Shown: piece by piece, positions 23,376 to 32,259 of the stretch
Numbering within the stretch: the first letter of the stretch is position 1
Layout: each line of letters opens with the position of its first letter
Virus record (IMG/VR): IMGVR_UViG_3300021085_000013
Coordinates: 1-64,000 of that record
Origin: a virus
Direction: 5' to 3' (one strand)
Length of the DNA: 64,000 bases
Position numbers and translations under genes: made by a program
The notes under the pieces: generated by a model
Told to the model about the DNA's origin: nothing
Database searches by the model: none
What the model saw: only the letters and a program-made list of their open reading frames with translations

Positions 23376-24575
23376 TTAGAATAATGAAGATGAATATATT
23401 AGATTTCTGTTTAGTCTCTGAAGACCTACTGAAGATAATACTCTATTGATAGGATCTATTACAGATTTTTCAAATTGTGTTTCATAATCTACCTGTGGTG
23501 CAATTTCATAAGGATGGGCACCTGGTTGATATGCATACATTTCACATACATTATGTTTACAATGATATAATTTTAGCTTTTCGCCATTACCAATCATTTT
23601 ATACTTGTTTTTATATTTTGGATTCTGATTCATTAAGAAGTTATAGAATCCTGCTGCCTTGACGTTCGGAGGACATTTTAAACCATATTGAAATTCTATC
23701 GTATCATCTACAATGTATTTTTCAATATTATTAGTTCTTTTATTGAAAGCTATTTCATCAACATTAGACATCTTAAACTCTTTCTTTGCCGTTTTCAAAA
23801 AAGAAACTAATCTACTTAACATCTCTGCAGTTGGCTTTTCAGATAAAATCAATTTAAGAGCTTCAGTCAAATGCTTTCTTGCTAATGTAGGAGTAGAAGA
23901 TTGAATAGTATCGAATCCGATCGTCTTAATCTTCTTAAGGGAAGGGTATCTGTCGTCTACTTCAAGCTTATCTTCCCATGCAATGTCTTGTAAATATTTC
24001 TTTTTAGCTAACCATATTCCTGAATATGCAATTGTTTCTAAATCGAAATATAAAAAGTTGTCCGTATTCGTAACTTCGGCATACTTTGCCATACATTTCG
24101 TGATATAGTCTTTGATTCTGAACGTATATAATTCCATAATAAACTTATCAATTGGTAGTTTATTATCTCCTAGCCATTCAATAGATTCATACATTTCTTC
24201 AAACTGAACGTAACATGAATCAGTATCTATATAGACCACGGAAGGTCTTACTAATTTATTCTTAATAGAAATATTAAAGTGCTCGTGGACTACAGTATCT
24301 TTAGGCCAAAACTCTTGAAAATATTTATTAAGAATCTTTTCAGAATATAGAATTGCATTCTGTCCTTGTAATGTAATAGATTCTGCAATGTCTATATTAA
24401 AAAAGTGAAACCACTTATTACCAAATGCACCATAAATCGAGTTAAGAGTTACTTTAACGGCCTGTTCGTATGCAGTAAACTTGGCGGACATCGTCTGATA
24501 GTGATCCGCCAAGATTTGCATTTCATCCCTTGTAAGGTCGTCTTCGGGCTTGTTAATTAGTGTGTTTATATCCAT
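23376..24575 (-). CDS. gp43: DNA polymerase, C-terminal part (split gp43)
   Basis: This is the second half of a family B replicative polymerase. It begins in the fingers helices and holds motif B (K41, then NSxYG at 45-49) and motif C YIDTDS at 115-120, followed by the thumb. It has no exonuclease domain and no motif A: these are in the gene at 28495-29892. Together the parts total 864 residues against 898 for T4 gp43. The chain ends in SSSLF, like the hydrophobic clamp-binding tail of T4 gp43. It follows the clamp gene gp45 by 3 bases. The two halves must associate to form an active enzyme. Confidence 0.92.
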   Translation of the reverse strand: MDINTLINKPEDDLTRDEMQILADHYQTMSAKFTAYEQAVKVTLNSIYGAFGNKWFHFFNIDIAESITLQGQNAILYSEKILNKYFQEFWPKDTVVHEHFNISIKNKLVRPSVVYIDTDSCYVQFEEMYESIEWLGDNKLPIDKFIMELYTFRIKDYITKCMAKYAEVTNTDNFLYFDLETIAYSGIWLAKKKYLQDIAWEDKLEVDDRYPSLKKIKTIGFDTIQSSTPTLARKHLTEALKLILSEKPTAEMLSRLVSFLKTAKKEFKMSNVDEIAFNKRTNNIEKYIVDDTIEFQYGLKCPPNVKAAGFYNFLMNQNPKYKNKYKMIGNGEKLKLYHCKHNVCEMYAYQPGAHPYEIAPQVDYETQFEKSVIDPINRVLSSVGLQRLNRNLIYSSSLF

Positions 24576-24578
24576 AAA

Positions 24579-25334
24579 TTACTCTGCTGTTTGGCAAGTT
24601 GCAATCGTTAGCAAAGTTTCTGAATCATTAGATCTAAGAACTACTCTATTATCTAATACATGAGCAGTATAATCTTCTTTATCTAAAAGGTTAAGATATT
24701 TTTTGAATAATGTAACGTTAGTTCCTGATTCACCGTCATAATCTGGTGTTACTAACATGTTGTAGGTTTTTCCTAAAAGCTTTACACCGTTTCCGTTTGC
24801 ATTAATCGAGAACGTTTCTTCTTTATCTAAAGAGAATAGGTTTCTTACCTTTGCAAGTGAAGTGTAATCTAAATCGAATTTAAAAGTAGAAGCTTCAGTG
24901 TTAAAGATACCTTGAATCTGTGCATCAGTTAGATCTTTATATCCTAAAGATGGTTCTGAACATGCGAGTGTAATTTCTAATTCATCGTTAAAGATCTTGA
25001 ATGTAGTTGCAACACAATCTTCTTCGTTTTCAACAAATTCGATTTCTGCAGAAATAGCGTCATAGTCAAATTGTTTGAATGCATCTGTTATTTTAGAAGC
25101 GTCAAAGAATGCAATCTTTAATTCCTTGTCTGTAGAGATTTCACCATCTTCGATTTGAAAAACTTGAGAAATCGGCATTCTGTGATGCTTAACAGCATCT
25201 CTTTGTGGTAAATAAGCGGATGCCTGTACGACACCGTCTTTTAATTTAAAATAGACAAAAGAATCAATTACTTTAAGTCTATTAACGAAGCCGATGAAGT
25301 TGTTTGAATCGACCTTACTGATTGAAATTTTCAT
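24579..25334 (-). CDS. gp45: Sliding clamp (gp45)
   Basis: The trimeric ring tethers polymerase to DNA and, in T4-like phages, activates late transcription through gp55/gp33. The 251-residue chain shows two repeated clamp-like domains of alternating strands and a helix; the second (TFKFDLDYTSLAKV near 150) aligns by pattern with the second T4 domain. Identity to T4 gp45 is low, and the call rests also on its place directly before the polymerase C-part. A promoter-like motif almost identical to that of gp44 lies upstream. Confidence 0.8.
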   Translation of the reverse strand: MKISISKVDSNNFIGFVNRLKVIDSFVYFKLKDGVVQASAYLPQRDAVKHHRMPISQVFQIEDGEISTDKELKIAFFDASKITDAFKQFDYDAISAEIEFVENEEDCVATTFKIFNDELEITLACSEPSLGYKDLTDAQIQGIFNTEASTFKFDLDYTSLAKVRNLFSLDKEETFSINANGNGVKLLGKTYNMLVTPDYDGESGTNVTLFKKYLNLLDKEDYTAHVLDNRVVLRSNDSETLLTIATCQTAE

Positions 25335-25360
25335 GAATGTATAATTTTTATTTGTTTATT

Positions 25361-25374
25361 ATTCTACACAAAAA
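25361..25374 (-). promoter_or_regulatory. Promoter-like motif before gp45 (TTTTTGTGTAGAAT)
   Basis: It lies 27 bases before the gp45 ATG and is followed by AATAAACAAAT. The gp44 promoter region has the same arrangement, with GTATAAT in place of GTAGAAT. Confidence 0.45.
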
Positions 25375-25387
25375 TCACAAATAGTTT

Positions 25388-25450
25388 CAGTAAAAAAAGT
25401 GAGGCCAGGAAGTAGCGAACTCCTGGCCTCGATCCGAGAACTATCTCGGT
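25388..25450 (-). terminator. Rho-independent terminator after nrdA, with a second hairpin
   Basis: A perfect 10-bp GC-rich stem (GAGGCCAGGA / TCCTGGCCTC, 25401-25430) is followed by a T run on the minus strand (25392-25398). A smaller hairpin (CCGAGA / TCTCGG) lies just before it. Both are between the nrdA stop and the gp45 promoter. Confidence 0.85.
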
Positions 25451-25480
25451 CCTAAGAAGTGGACTTAACCACAACTAATC

Positions 25481-27331
25481 TTATCCATCACATGCTAAAC
25501 AATCTTCCATTGCTCGCTGTGCGATGTCTCCTCTTAATACAGATTCTGTTCTCATGTAATAAAGAGTTTTTATTCCCTGCTTATAAGCTTCTAAATGAAC
25601 TTGATTAATATATTTAGGTTCAGCCTGTGTAGGAAAAGCTAAATTTAATGAAACTGCTTGATCAATATATTGTTGTCTTACACCAGCTTGTTTAACCAAT
25701 TCCATTTGATTAATTTCTTTAAAGGTTCTAAATACATCTTTAACAGAAATATAAAGATCCTTTTCATGATCTATTAATTTGTCATAAGCAAGTTGCTTAA
25801 TCGGAGCATCATTGCTTCCTTCCTTTACCCAATATTCTTCTAATATATCAACGCCTTGAACTGAACCACCGTCTTCTAGTATTTTGTCCCATACTGTTTT
25901 CTTATTTTGCTTAATCTTAGTTAACATATCTTCTAGCGCAGGGTTCTTTCTGATAAAAGTTCCTTTTGCAGTTTGTTCAGTAAATACATTTGCTGCCCAT
26001 GGTTCAATACCCGGTGAAACATTTCCTGCTAATTTAGAATTAGAAACAGTAGGAGCAATTGCTCTTAAGTGGGTGTTTCTCATTCCAGTTCCTACACACC
26101 AAAGAGGTTCTCCAAATTCTGTAGCTAAATCTCTACTTGCTCTTTCACTTTCTACTTTGATTTGTGAAAATATCTTTCTAGTTTCAAATTGAGCTGTTAA
26201 AGAATCGAATGGAATATTTCTATCTTGTAAATAAGTATGCCATCCAAGAACTCCTAAACCTAGTGCTCTACCCTTTTCAGCAGATCTTACTGCATTTTCA
26301 AAGCCTCTCATATATTTCGCTCTATGAATAAACTCTTGAAGAACTCCATCTAAAAAGTAAGTTGCAGTATAAATTAAATCAGTATCTTTCCATTCTTCAT
26401 ATCTTTTAAGATTCACAGAAGATAAACAGCATACAAATGAATGATTTTCATCAGTGTGTAGAGTAATCTCAGAACAGATGTTAGTCATATAAACCTTTAA
26501 ACCATTTTGTTTATATGCATCGGGATTCATTCTATTAATATTACCCTTAAACATTATATAAGGTTCTCCCGTTGCTCTTCTTTTTCTAATCACGGCAGCC
26601 CATCTTTTACGAGCTTCTTTATCTCCAGCCTCGATCTTTTGCATAAACCCATCAGATACTACAATACATTGATGTACGTTTAAACATTGTCTGTTTACAT
26701 CACCCTTAGGTTCTCTAACCTCTAACCATTCCCAGAAATCATCATGTTCTATATCTATATTGACTGATGCTGCACCTCTTCTTACTGAACCCTGATTAGT
26801 TGCTAAAATAGTAGAATCGTAAATTTTTATAAATGGAACTACTCCGTCTGAAGTTCCGTTTCCTGTAATAGTTGCTCCTGCCGGTCTTATTTGATTTACT
26901 CCGATGCCAACACCACCTCCATGTTTAGCAAGTAACATTAATTCTAAATTCTTTGAACCTATGTCGTGAATTGAATCTGCTACATCTATACCAAAACATG
27001 AAATTGGAAGACCTCTTTCTGAACCTGTGTTTGAAAAAACTGGAGTTGCAAGATTTAACCATCCTTTCCACATATAATCAAAGAATTTACTTGCTAATTC
27101 TGGCTTTCTTAATCTTTGTGCAACTGTCGTTGATACTCTCCAGTATGCATCTTTTGGAGTTTCTCCTTCTAGTAAATATCCTTTGGAAACGGTCTTTACA
27201 TAAACTTCAGTATTAGCCCATACTGGGAAGTCTACTCCTAATTTCCATCCTTCAGATTCTCCGAAGTTTCTTTCTTTTCCCTTTTCATTGTATTCGGGGT
27301 TTGGTGCGTCGTTGTAATTTCTTATCATCAT
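25481..27331 (-). CDS. nrdA: Ribonucleotide reductase large subunit (class I NrdA)
   Basis: NrdA reduces ribonucleotides to deoxyribonucleotides for phage DNA synthesis. The thiyl-radical loop is seen as NICSEI near residue 290, with the first redox cysteine in PISCFGID near 110 and C-terminal redox cysteines in CLACDG at the very end. LAKHGGGVGIG and GNVSPGIEPW are further family marks. At 616 residues it lacks the N-terminal ATP-cone of longer NrdA proteins, so dATP inhibition is probably absent. It lies downstream of nrdB, and both sit between the two polymerase halves. Confidence 0.94.
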   Translation of the reverse strand: MMIRNYNDAPNPEYNEKGKERNFGESEGWKLGVDFPVWANTEVYVKTVSKGYLLEGETPKDAYWRVSTTVAQRLRKPELASKFFDYMWKGWLNLATPVFSNTGSERGLPISCFGIDVADSIHDIGSKNLELMLLAKHGGGVGIGVNQIRPAGATITGNGTSDGVVPFIKIYDSTILATNQGSVRRGAASVNIDIEHDDFWEWLEVREPKGDVNRQCLNVHQCIVVSDGFMQKIEAGDKEARKRWAAVIRKRRATGEPYIMFKGNINRMNPDAYKQNGLKVYMTNICSEITLHTDENHSFVCCLSSVNLKRYEEWKDTDLIYTATYFLDGVLQEFIHRAKYMRGFENAVRSAEKGRALGLGVLGWHTYLQDRNIPFDSLTAQFETRKIFSQIKVESERASRDLATEFGEPLWCVGTGMRNTHLRAIAPTVSNSKLAGNVSPGIEPWAANVFTEQTAKGTFIRKNPALEDMLTKIKQNKKTVWDKILEDGGSVQGVDILEEYWVKEGSNDAPIKQLAYDKLIDHEKDLYISVKDVFRTFKEINQMELVKQAGVRQQYIDQAVSLNLAFPTQAEPKYINQVHLEAYKQGIKTLYYMRTESVLRGDIAQRAMEDCLACDG

Positions 27332-27358
27332 ATATTTTATATTAGAATTATTGATTTG

Positions 27359-28366
27359 TTATGAAAACAAATCGTCTTCATCCCAGTTTTCATCTTCGCC
27401 TGCTTTAGAATAATCAGTAGGTCTTACTGCGAAGAAATCTGTATGTGTATGTCCACCTGTTAGGTGATAAAACCAATCTAATTCAGAAGCACTTTCTTCG
27501 TTGTATTCAAAAATAGATTGATATCCTAGTTCTGCTAATTTCTCATTAGCTCTTTTCTTAATAAATTCTTTAAGATCTTCTTTCTTAAGATTTTCTAAAT
27601 CTCCCATCTCAAACATTTTATCAATAAATTTCATTTCCATTTCAACCATTAATCTAGCAGCTTCTTCAACCTGAGATTGAACTGAATCTCTAAGCTCAGT
27701 ATATTCTTCACACATGTGGTTAAACAATTGACATCCCATTTTTGAATGAAGAGATTCATCTCTAACTGACCACTTCATTTGTTGTCCAATTCCCTTAAGT
27801 TTATTTCTCATTTGAAAGGAATAAAGAACAGCGAATGAAGAGTATAATGCAACTCCTTCTCCAAATGCACTAAATATAGCCAAAGATCTAGCAACATCTT
27901 TCCTGGCTGAAGGGTTTTTTAATAGATCTTCATGTGAATATTCTGCCTCTGTGTTCATTAAATAATCAAATCTTTCTGCAGTTGTCGGTTCATGTAAGAA
28001 TGCTTCAAAATCCTCAAGACCTAATGTTTCATTTAAATAAGAATAAGCGGTTGCATGAATAGTTTCTTGAGAACCAAACAACATTGCCATGTGTTTGATT
28101 TCCCATTTAGGAAACCAATTAGTAACCATTCCTGTCCAATAATCTGAAACTGCACATTCAGTTTGTGCAAACCCCAAAAGAATATTTCCAACTAAATTCT
28201 TTTCAGAATCCGTAAGTGTTTCATTCCAATCCTTGACATCGCCTTGCATTGAAATTTCGGTATGTAACCAAAACGCCTGTGCTTGTTTTAACCATCCTTC
28301 AGTATAATATACTGGATATTCAAATGGTTTGTATTCTATTCTTTCTTTAAATATTGATGGTTTCAT
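27359..28366 (-). CDS. nrdB: Ribonucleotide reductase small subunit (class I NrdB)
   Basis: The ferritin-like diiron protein generates the tyrosyl radical used by NrdA. Iron ligands are visible in the helix motifs WNETLTDSE, SQETIHATAY and EGVALYSS, and in VRDESLHSKM and the paired downstream helices. The order nrdB then nrdA (27-base gap) is the reverse of the usual bacterial order. The C-terminus (DEDDLFS) is acidic with a terminal aromatic, as needed to dock onto NrdA. Length 335 is typical. Confidence 0.93.
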   Translation of the reverse strand: MKPSIFKERIEYKPFEYPVYYTEGWLKQAQAFWLHTEISMQGDVKDWNETLTDSEKNLVGNILLGFAQTECAVSDYWTGMVTNWFPKWEIKHMAMLFGSQETIHATAYSYLNETLGLEDFEAFLHEPTTAERFDYLMNTEAEYSHEDLLKNPSARKDVARSLAIFSAFGEGVALYSSFAVLYSFQMRNKLKGIGQQMKWSVRDESLHSKMGCQLFNHMCEEYTELRDSVQSQVEEAARLMVEMEMKFIDKMFEMGDLENLKKEDLKEFIKKRANEKLAELGYQSIFEYNEESASELDWFYHLTGGHTHTDFFAVRPTDYSKAGEDENWDEDDLFS

Positions 28367-28410
28367 AAATTATGTTTTCTTAAATTTTTTAACTAGTTCC
28401 TAAAGTCTAC

Positions 28411-28438
28411 AAAAGACCAACTGGTAACAGATTGGTCT
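28411..28438 (-). terminator. Terminator-like hairpin after the polymerase N-part
   Basis: AGACCAA (28414-28420) pairs with TTGGTCT (28432-28438), and TTTTG follows on the minus strand. A second inverted repeat (AGTCTAT / ATAGACT, 28446-28475) precedes it. The 128-base gap holds no gene. Confidence 0.55.
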
Positions 28439-28494
28439 CGTTAGTAGTCTATATATTCATGTAGAATAATAGACTGCCTCTCGAGACAAAAAGA

Positions 28495-29892
28495 TTATCT
28501 TAATCTTTTTTTAAGTCTGTCGGCTTTAGTGAAATATTCGTATGAGGTTTGTTTATAATCTTTACGCTGATCATATAAATCTCCTAGAATTTTCTTTAAC
28601 ATTGAAGTCTCTTGTTTATATACTACTCCGTTTTCACAAACGATTACTTCTTTATCTTTTCTTCGCTCAGCGACTTCATGCTTTGCTACCTTTTCAACAA
28701 AGGCGTCGGGTGAAATATTAAATTGTCTCATTATAGAAGGATATAGTGATGCGAAGTCAAATGCACTTACACCTGCATAATACCCTGTAATGGGTTCTTT
28801 TACATAAGCACCTGCATATTGTGCATTCTTTTCACTGTCTTCCTTCTTTTCAGATCCAATTCGTTTACCTTCTTCTGATAGTTTTCGTGCAATCAGGGAT
28901 TCTGTAACTGCCACTGGTGATGCTGCTTTATATAGAGGCATCTTTGTAATGTTTGCCAAGGTTAAAAGAACTTCCATCGATTTCAACTTCTGATCTATAT
29001 AATAAACCAGTACGGAATCGACTACATTGTAGTAAATGTATTTTACAAAATCATCTCTATATAAATCCTGTAGAGATCCTGTAAATTTAATCTTGTTAAC
29101 ATTAAGAACTTGGCCTGAAACATAATCAAGTGCATTGGATTCTTTTACCTTTACACTTCTATCATATTTATCATATAATTGCATGTAATCTAAGATTCCA
29201 ATATGTAAAGGTCTGCTATCATTTCTATCCAAAGACTGTGTCATAGAAACTTCAGCAATGTCTATTTGTAATCTTTTACATCTATTTACGATATACTGCC
29301 AATCATAATTAATAAAGTTCCAGCCTGTCATCATTGGAAACTTAGGTAGGAACTTCATTAAGAACGTATAGACCATATCATATTCTGACTCGAATTTCTG
29401 ATATTTGAATTCCCAATCCTGATCAAAGTCTTTAAAATACTTATTAGTATCGTCTTCTATTTTTTGAATGCTTTTAGAATCCATATCTTCCAATCCTAAT
29501 ACAATAGCCTTATGTTCTGGTGTAATTATGGAAAATGACAGGATTCTACTTTTAGCTTCTTCGGCTTTTGGAAAGCCATCTACGATTTCAGTTTCAATAT
29601 CGACGAAGTATGTTTTAGGCATATTGTATGCAAAGATTTCTTCTTTATCCTTTGCGGGTAATGAATCTAAGAAATAAGTTAAAGAAAACTTATTATATCT
29701 TCTTGCACTTCCTAGTTTGACTGATCTGCCATCCCAGTTTTTATGATCTAGACTTCTGCCTTTATCATTATCATTACATACATACCAGTTCTGATACTGT
29801 GAAATTGGATATTGTTTAAATGCTACTTTACCTTCGGTGTCGTAGTAAGAGATGATAACATCCCTGTCTCTCTGTTCAATATCTAATATCAT
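28495..29892 (-). CDS. gp43: DNA polymerase, N-terminal part (split gp43)
   Basis: This half carries the N-terminal and 3'-5' proofreading domains and the first palm motif of the family B polymerase. Exo I is FVDIETE (D98, E100), Exo II is TGWNFINYDW near 195, and Exo III is YNVVDSVLVYYID near 290. Motif A FDFASLYPS is near 380. The chain stops in the fingers after YDQRKDYKQ at a normal TAA. Motifs B and C are in the separate gene at 23376-24575. No intein sequence is seen at either end. It overlaps the upstream NTP pyrophosphohydrolase stop by one base. Confidence 0.92.
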   Translation of the reverse strand: MILDIEQRDRDVIISYYDTEGKVAFKQYPISQYQNWYVCNDNDKGRSLDHKNWDGRSVKLGSARRYNKFSLTYFLDSLPAKDKEEIFAYNMPKTYFVDIETEIVDGFPKAEEAKSRILSFSIITPEHKAIVLGLEDMDSKSIQKIEDDTNKYFKDFDQDWEFKYQKFESEYDMVYTFLMKFLPKFPMMTGWNFINYDWQYIVNRCKRLQIDIAEVSMTQSLDRNDSRPLHIGILDYMQLYDKYDRSVKVKESNALDYVSGQVLNVNKIKFTGSLQDLYRDDFVKYIYYNVVDSVLVYYIDQKLKSMEVLLTLANITKMPLYKAASPVAVTESLIARKLSEEGKRIGSEKKEDSEKNAQYAGAYVKEPITGYYAGVSAFDFASLYPSIMRQFNISPDAFVEKVAKHEVAERRKDKEVIVCENGVVYKQETSMLKKILGDLYDQRKDYKQTSYEYFTKADRLKKRLR

Positions 29893-30359
29893 TAATAGTT
29901 ATTTTTCTGACGGTTAACATTCTCTTCTGCTTTTGCAAAGTAGTAGTTGTATGCTGTTTTAGCATCTAGCCCAATTGAAGCGGCGTAATTAATAAAGAAG
30001 TGTAGAATGTCTACCCATTCCATATACAATTCTTTTTTGTCGCCTTCGGACATGTCAGAAATTTTTAACTTATCATACTTAGTGAAGTCTTTTTTCCAGT
30101 ATTTCCATACTGCATTACCGCTTCCGTCTTTAATACCACCTAGAGCATCTGTCATTTCATGAATTTCGTCAACTACTGCATGTGTGTTACAGTGCCAGAA
30201 ATCCATAATTTCTCGGATTGTCATATCATCAAAGTTTAAACCATAAGTCTGCTCTTGCATCTTCTTTTGGTTTTCCATGATATCTGCTAAGTGTGTTGTT
30301 GATTGGTCGTAAAAATCTTTTACTTCTAGATCTTTACATTCGTTGTCAATGTTTGCCAT
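29892..30359 (-). CDS. All-alpha NTP pyrophosphohydrolase (dUTPase/dCTPase type)
   Basis: Members of this MazG/dimeric-dUTPase superfamily hydrolyse dUTP, dCTP or related nucleotides; T4 gp56 is one. The metal-binding signatures are VVDEIHEM near residue 63 (ExxE) and EWVDILHF near 113 (ExxD), with a final helix KAEENVNRQKNNY that fits the phosphate-binding part. The 155-residue length fits. Which nucleotide is used is not clear. It is coupled to the polymerase N-part by TAATG overlap, consistent with dNTP-pool control, possibly to keep U or C out of DNA. Confidence 0.75.
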   Translation of the reverse strand: MANIDNECKDLEVKDFYDQSTTHLADIMENQKKMQEQTYGLNFDDMTIREIMDFWHCNTHAVVDEIHEMTDALGGIKDGSGNAVWKYWKKDFTKYDKLKISDMSEGDKKELYMEWVDILHFFINYAASIGLDAKTAYNYYFAKAEENVNRQKNNY

Positions 30360-30387
30360 TTTTCGCTACTTTTTAATGTTACTTATT

Positions 30388-30394
30388 ATTCTAC
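30388..30394 (-). promoter_or_regulatory. GTAGAAT box before the NTP pyrophosphohydrolase and polymerase
   Basis: TTTTAAGTAGAATAATAAG on the minus strand lies 29 bases before the start and matches the gp45 promoter region closely. It overlaps the last codons of the glycosyltransferase gene. Confidence 0.4.
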
Positions 30395-31618
30395 TTAAAA
30401 TAATGAATCTGTTTTTAATTCTACTGGTTTTTCTACTGATCTTTTATTAACATTGTTAATAGCTTCAAAGAGATCATTGTTAACAACTTCTGGTGCGTTG
30501 TGTAATTTAGCTAATCTTAAAGAGTTTTTTCTAAACTCTTCTCTTCTTTCGTTATTGTTTGCTAATTCTAAAATCTGTGGAATAGAAGCTGCAATATCTT
30601 CTTTGTCTACGAAGATTGCAAAATCTTCAAGTTCTATGAAAGGAACTCCTTCTGTTCTGTGAATAACGTGAGTTCCCCAGTGTTTGTCAAATAACGGTAT
30701 AGTTCCCGCTGCAATAACTTCACACATTGCGTATTCAATCATTGAACCATAAAGTCTTTCTGGTAAGTTAAAGAATTCTGCACCAAACATTGATTTTCCA
30801 AGTTCTGCCATTCCTTCTGCTAAATTATAAGGCCCATACATATACATTCTGTCTTCGACTTGTGGATATGTAACAGGGTTTTTAATTTCATGAACTTCAA
30901 AGATATCTTCTCTTAGAGTTTTTCTATCTTCTTGTAAAAACATAGGAAGAGCTCCAATAGATCTTTCAACTCCTCTACATTCTGTTACGAAATTATTACC
31001 TTTCAATAGTTCCATAATATCGAACATTCTAAAAGGATCTTTAAATCCAGCGAATCTTCCGAAGTATGTGGTTCTTCTTTCTTGTTCTTCAACTGGAACC
31101 ACAATATTAGACCATGCATCATAGTCATAAGGATTAAGATTCATTTCAATTAATGGAGTATCAGGTGCATGTTCTCTTAATTTATTTGCAAAATTAGATC
31201 TTGCAGAATAGTTGAACATAGCGTCCATTGATTTCATGATTTCCCAATACTTATAATTCTTTGCTAAGTTTGCAGTGTTATGATCTAGGCAGTTTCCTAT
31301 TTTAATAGGATTTTCTAAACCATAAATACAATGTTCAATAAAGTCTTCGTTGAATTCATCTCCTACTGATTTATGTGGATATGAAGTGTAATATACTACA
31401 TCGCTCTTTTCAAGTTCTTTAGCAATATTAGGAATATCCTTTCTTTTAAATTCAGTACAAACGATATCTGTAGTTTTATGGCGAGGCCATTTCTTTTCTA
31501 CCGCTGCATAAATCGTGGCATCATGGCCTTCTTTTATAAGCCAATTATAAAATTCGATCGTGTGTCTTGTGAGTCCACAACCTTCAACTCCTTTTGCTAA
31601 TACTAATGCTATTTTCAT
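30395..31618 (-). CDS. GT-B glycosyltransferase
   Basis: The protein has the two Rossmann-like halves of GT-B enzymes: an N-terminal GCGLTRHTIEFYNWL segment like GT4 acceptor domains, a linker with YFGRFAGFKDPFR near 195, and a donor-site region with EYAMCEVIAAGTIPLFD near 310. At 407 residues it resembles T4 alpha-glucosyltransferase in size. The last residues KTDSLF resemble clamp-binding tails, and T4 alpha-glucosyltransferase is reported to bind gp45; this favours a DNA-modifying role. Glycosylation of a virion or cell-surface product is the alternative, given the sugar genes nearby. Confidence 0.75.
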   Translation of the reverse strand: MKIALVLAKGVEGCGLTRHTIEFYNWLIKEGHDATIYAAVEKKWPRHKTTDIVCTEFKRKDIPNIAKELEKSDVVYYTSYPHKSVGDEFNEDFIEHCIYGLENPIKIGNCLDHNTANLAKNYKYWEIMKSMDAMFNYSARSNFANKLREHAPDTPLIEMNLNPYDYDAWSNIVVPVEEQERRTTYFGRFAGFKDPFRMFDIMELLKGNNFVTECRGVERSIGALPMFLQEDRKTLREDIFEVHEIKNPVTYPQVEDRMYMYGPYNLAEGMAELGKSMFGAEFFNLPERLYGSMIEYAMCEVIAAGTIPLFDKHWGTHVIHRTEGVPFIELEDFAIFVDKEDIAASIPQILELANNNERREEFRKNSLRLAKLHNAPEVVNNDLFEAINNVNKRSVEKPVELKTDSLF

Positions 31619-31968
31619 ATTTGTGATCCGTGTTTTATGTTAAATCCTCCATGTTTTCTGTATGATTGGTCTTCTTCTCCTATTTGTATTTCTCCTTCAT
31701 ATCCTTTTTCAGATGAATCAGAATATACGTCCATTTCGGAATAGACCAAATCTCCTAATGCGTTATGAGTTTCTTCGTCATTTACCCCGATATCAGTTCC
31801 TACTAATTCGTCCATTCCTTCAAGCTCCCAATAGTTTTCTGCTAAGTATTGAACGAATTCTTCTTCAGTTGTTCCTTTATAATTAGGGAATTTTTCAGTG
31901 TCTAATGTTACGATAGGAGTTGCTTCGGCAATATATCGATACTCGGTTCTTCTTACCTGTACTTTCAT
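31615..31968 (-). CDS. Hypothetical acidic protein, 117 aa
   Basis: The protein has a beta-rich start (KVQVRRTEYRYIAEA), an acidic middle and a polar Gly/His tail. It overlaps the glycosyltransferase start by 4 bases and directly follows the 88-residue gene, so it belongs to the same transcript. No family or motif is recognised. Confidence 0.65.
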   Translation of the reverse strand: MKVQVRRTEYRYIAEATPIVTLDTEKFPNYKGTTEEEFVQYLAENYWELEGMDELVGTDIGVNDEETHNALGDLVYSEMDVYSDSSEKGYEGEIQIGEEDQSYRKHGGFNIKHGSQI

Positions 31969-32235
31969 TTATTTTCCGTTTTCGTAATTATCTAAACCTT
32001 GAATGTATGCTACTGCATCTAAGAGATTATCTCTTTTATGATTGTAACTTTCTCTTGAAAACTTAAGAGCAACTAATGCTTTAAACATATCAGCGCCACT
32101 TACATCATGGCCTGTCATACCTTTAAATATTAGGGCAGCTCTGTCCATGCCTTCTGAAAAAGGACCGTAATTACGATCCGCTTCTTCACTCCTGTTGTTT
32201 ACAATTTCGTTTGCTTCTTCTAAGATACTTTTCAT
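31969..32235 (-). CDS. Small conserved phage protein (DUF6378-like)
   Basis: The 88-residue helical protein has the pattern NYGPFSEGMDR followed by GHDVSGADMFKALVALKFSRE and a final DAVAYIQGL helix. I associate this with a family common in phages (DUF6378 as I recall) that is often found near nucleotide-metabolism genes. Its function is not known. A GTATAAT box lies 17 bases upstream. Confidence 0.65.
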   Translation of the reverse strand: MKSILEEANEIVNNRSEEADRNYGPFSEGMDRAALIFKGMTGHDVSGADMFKALVALKFSRESYNHKRDNLLDAVAYIQGLDNYENGK

Positions 32236-32251
32236 AAGAATGTGTTTAACT

Positions 32252-32258
32252 ATTATAC
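32252..32258 (-). promoter_or_regulatory. GTATAAT box before the DUF6378-like gene
   Basis: GAGTATAATAGTTAAAC on the minus strand lies 17 bases before the start. A GCATATATAG string resembling the late motif immediately precedes it. Confidence 0.35.
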
Positions 32259-32259
32259 T

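Noticed and set aside
23376-29892. Polymerase split as a frameshift or an intein
   Set aside because: The halves are separated by three complete genes and each has a normal start and stop; no intein motifs are visible at the break points.
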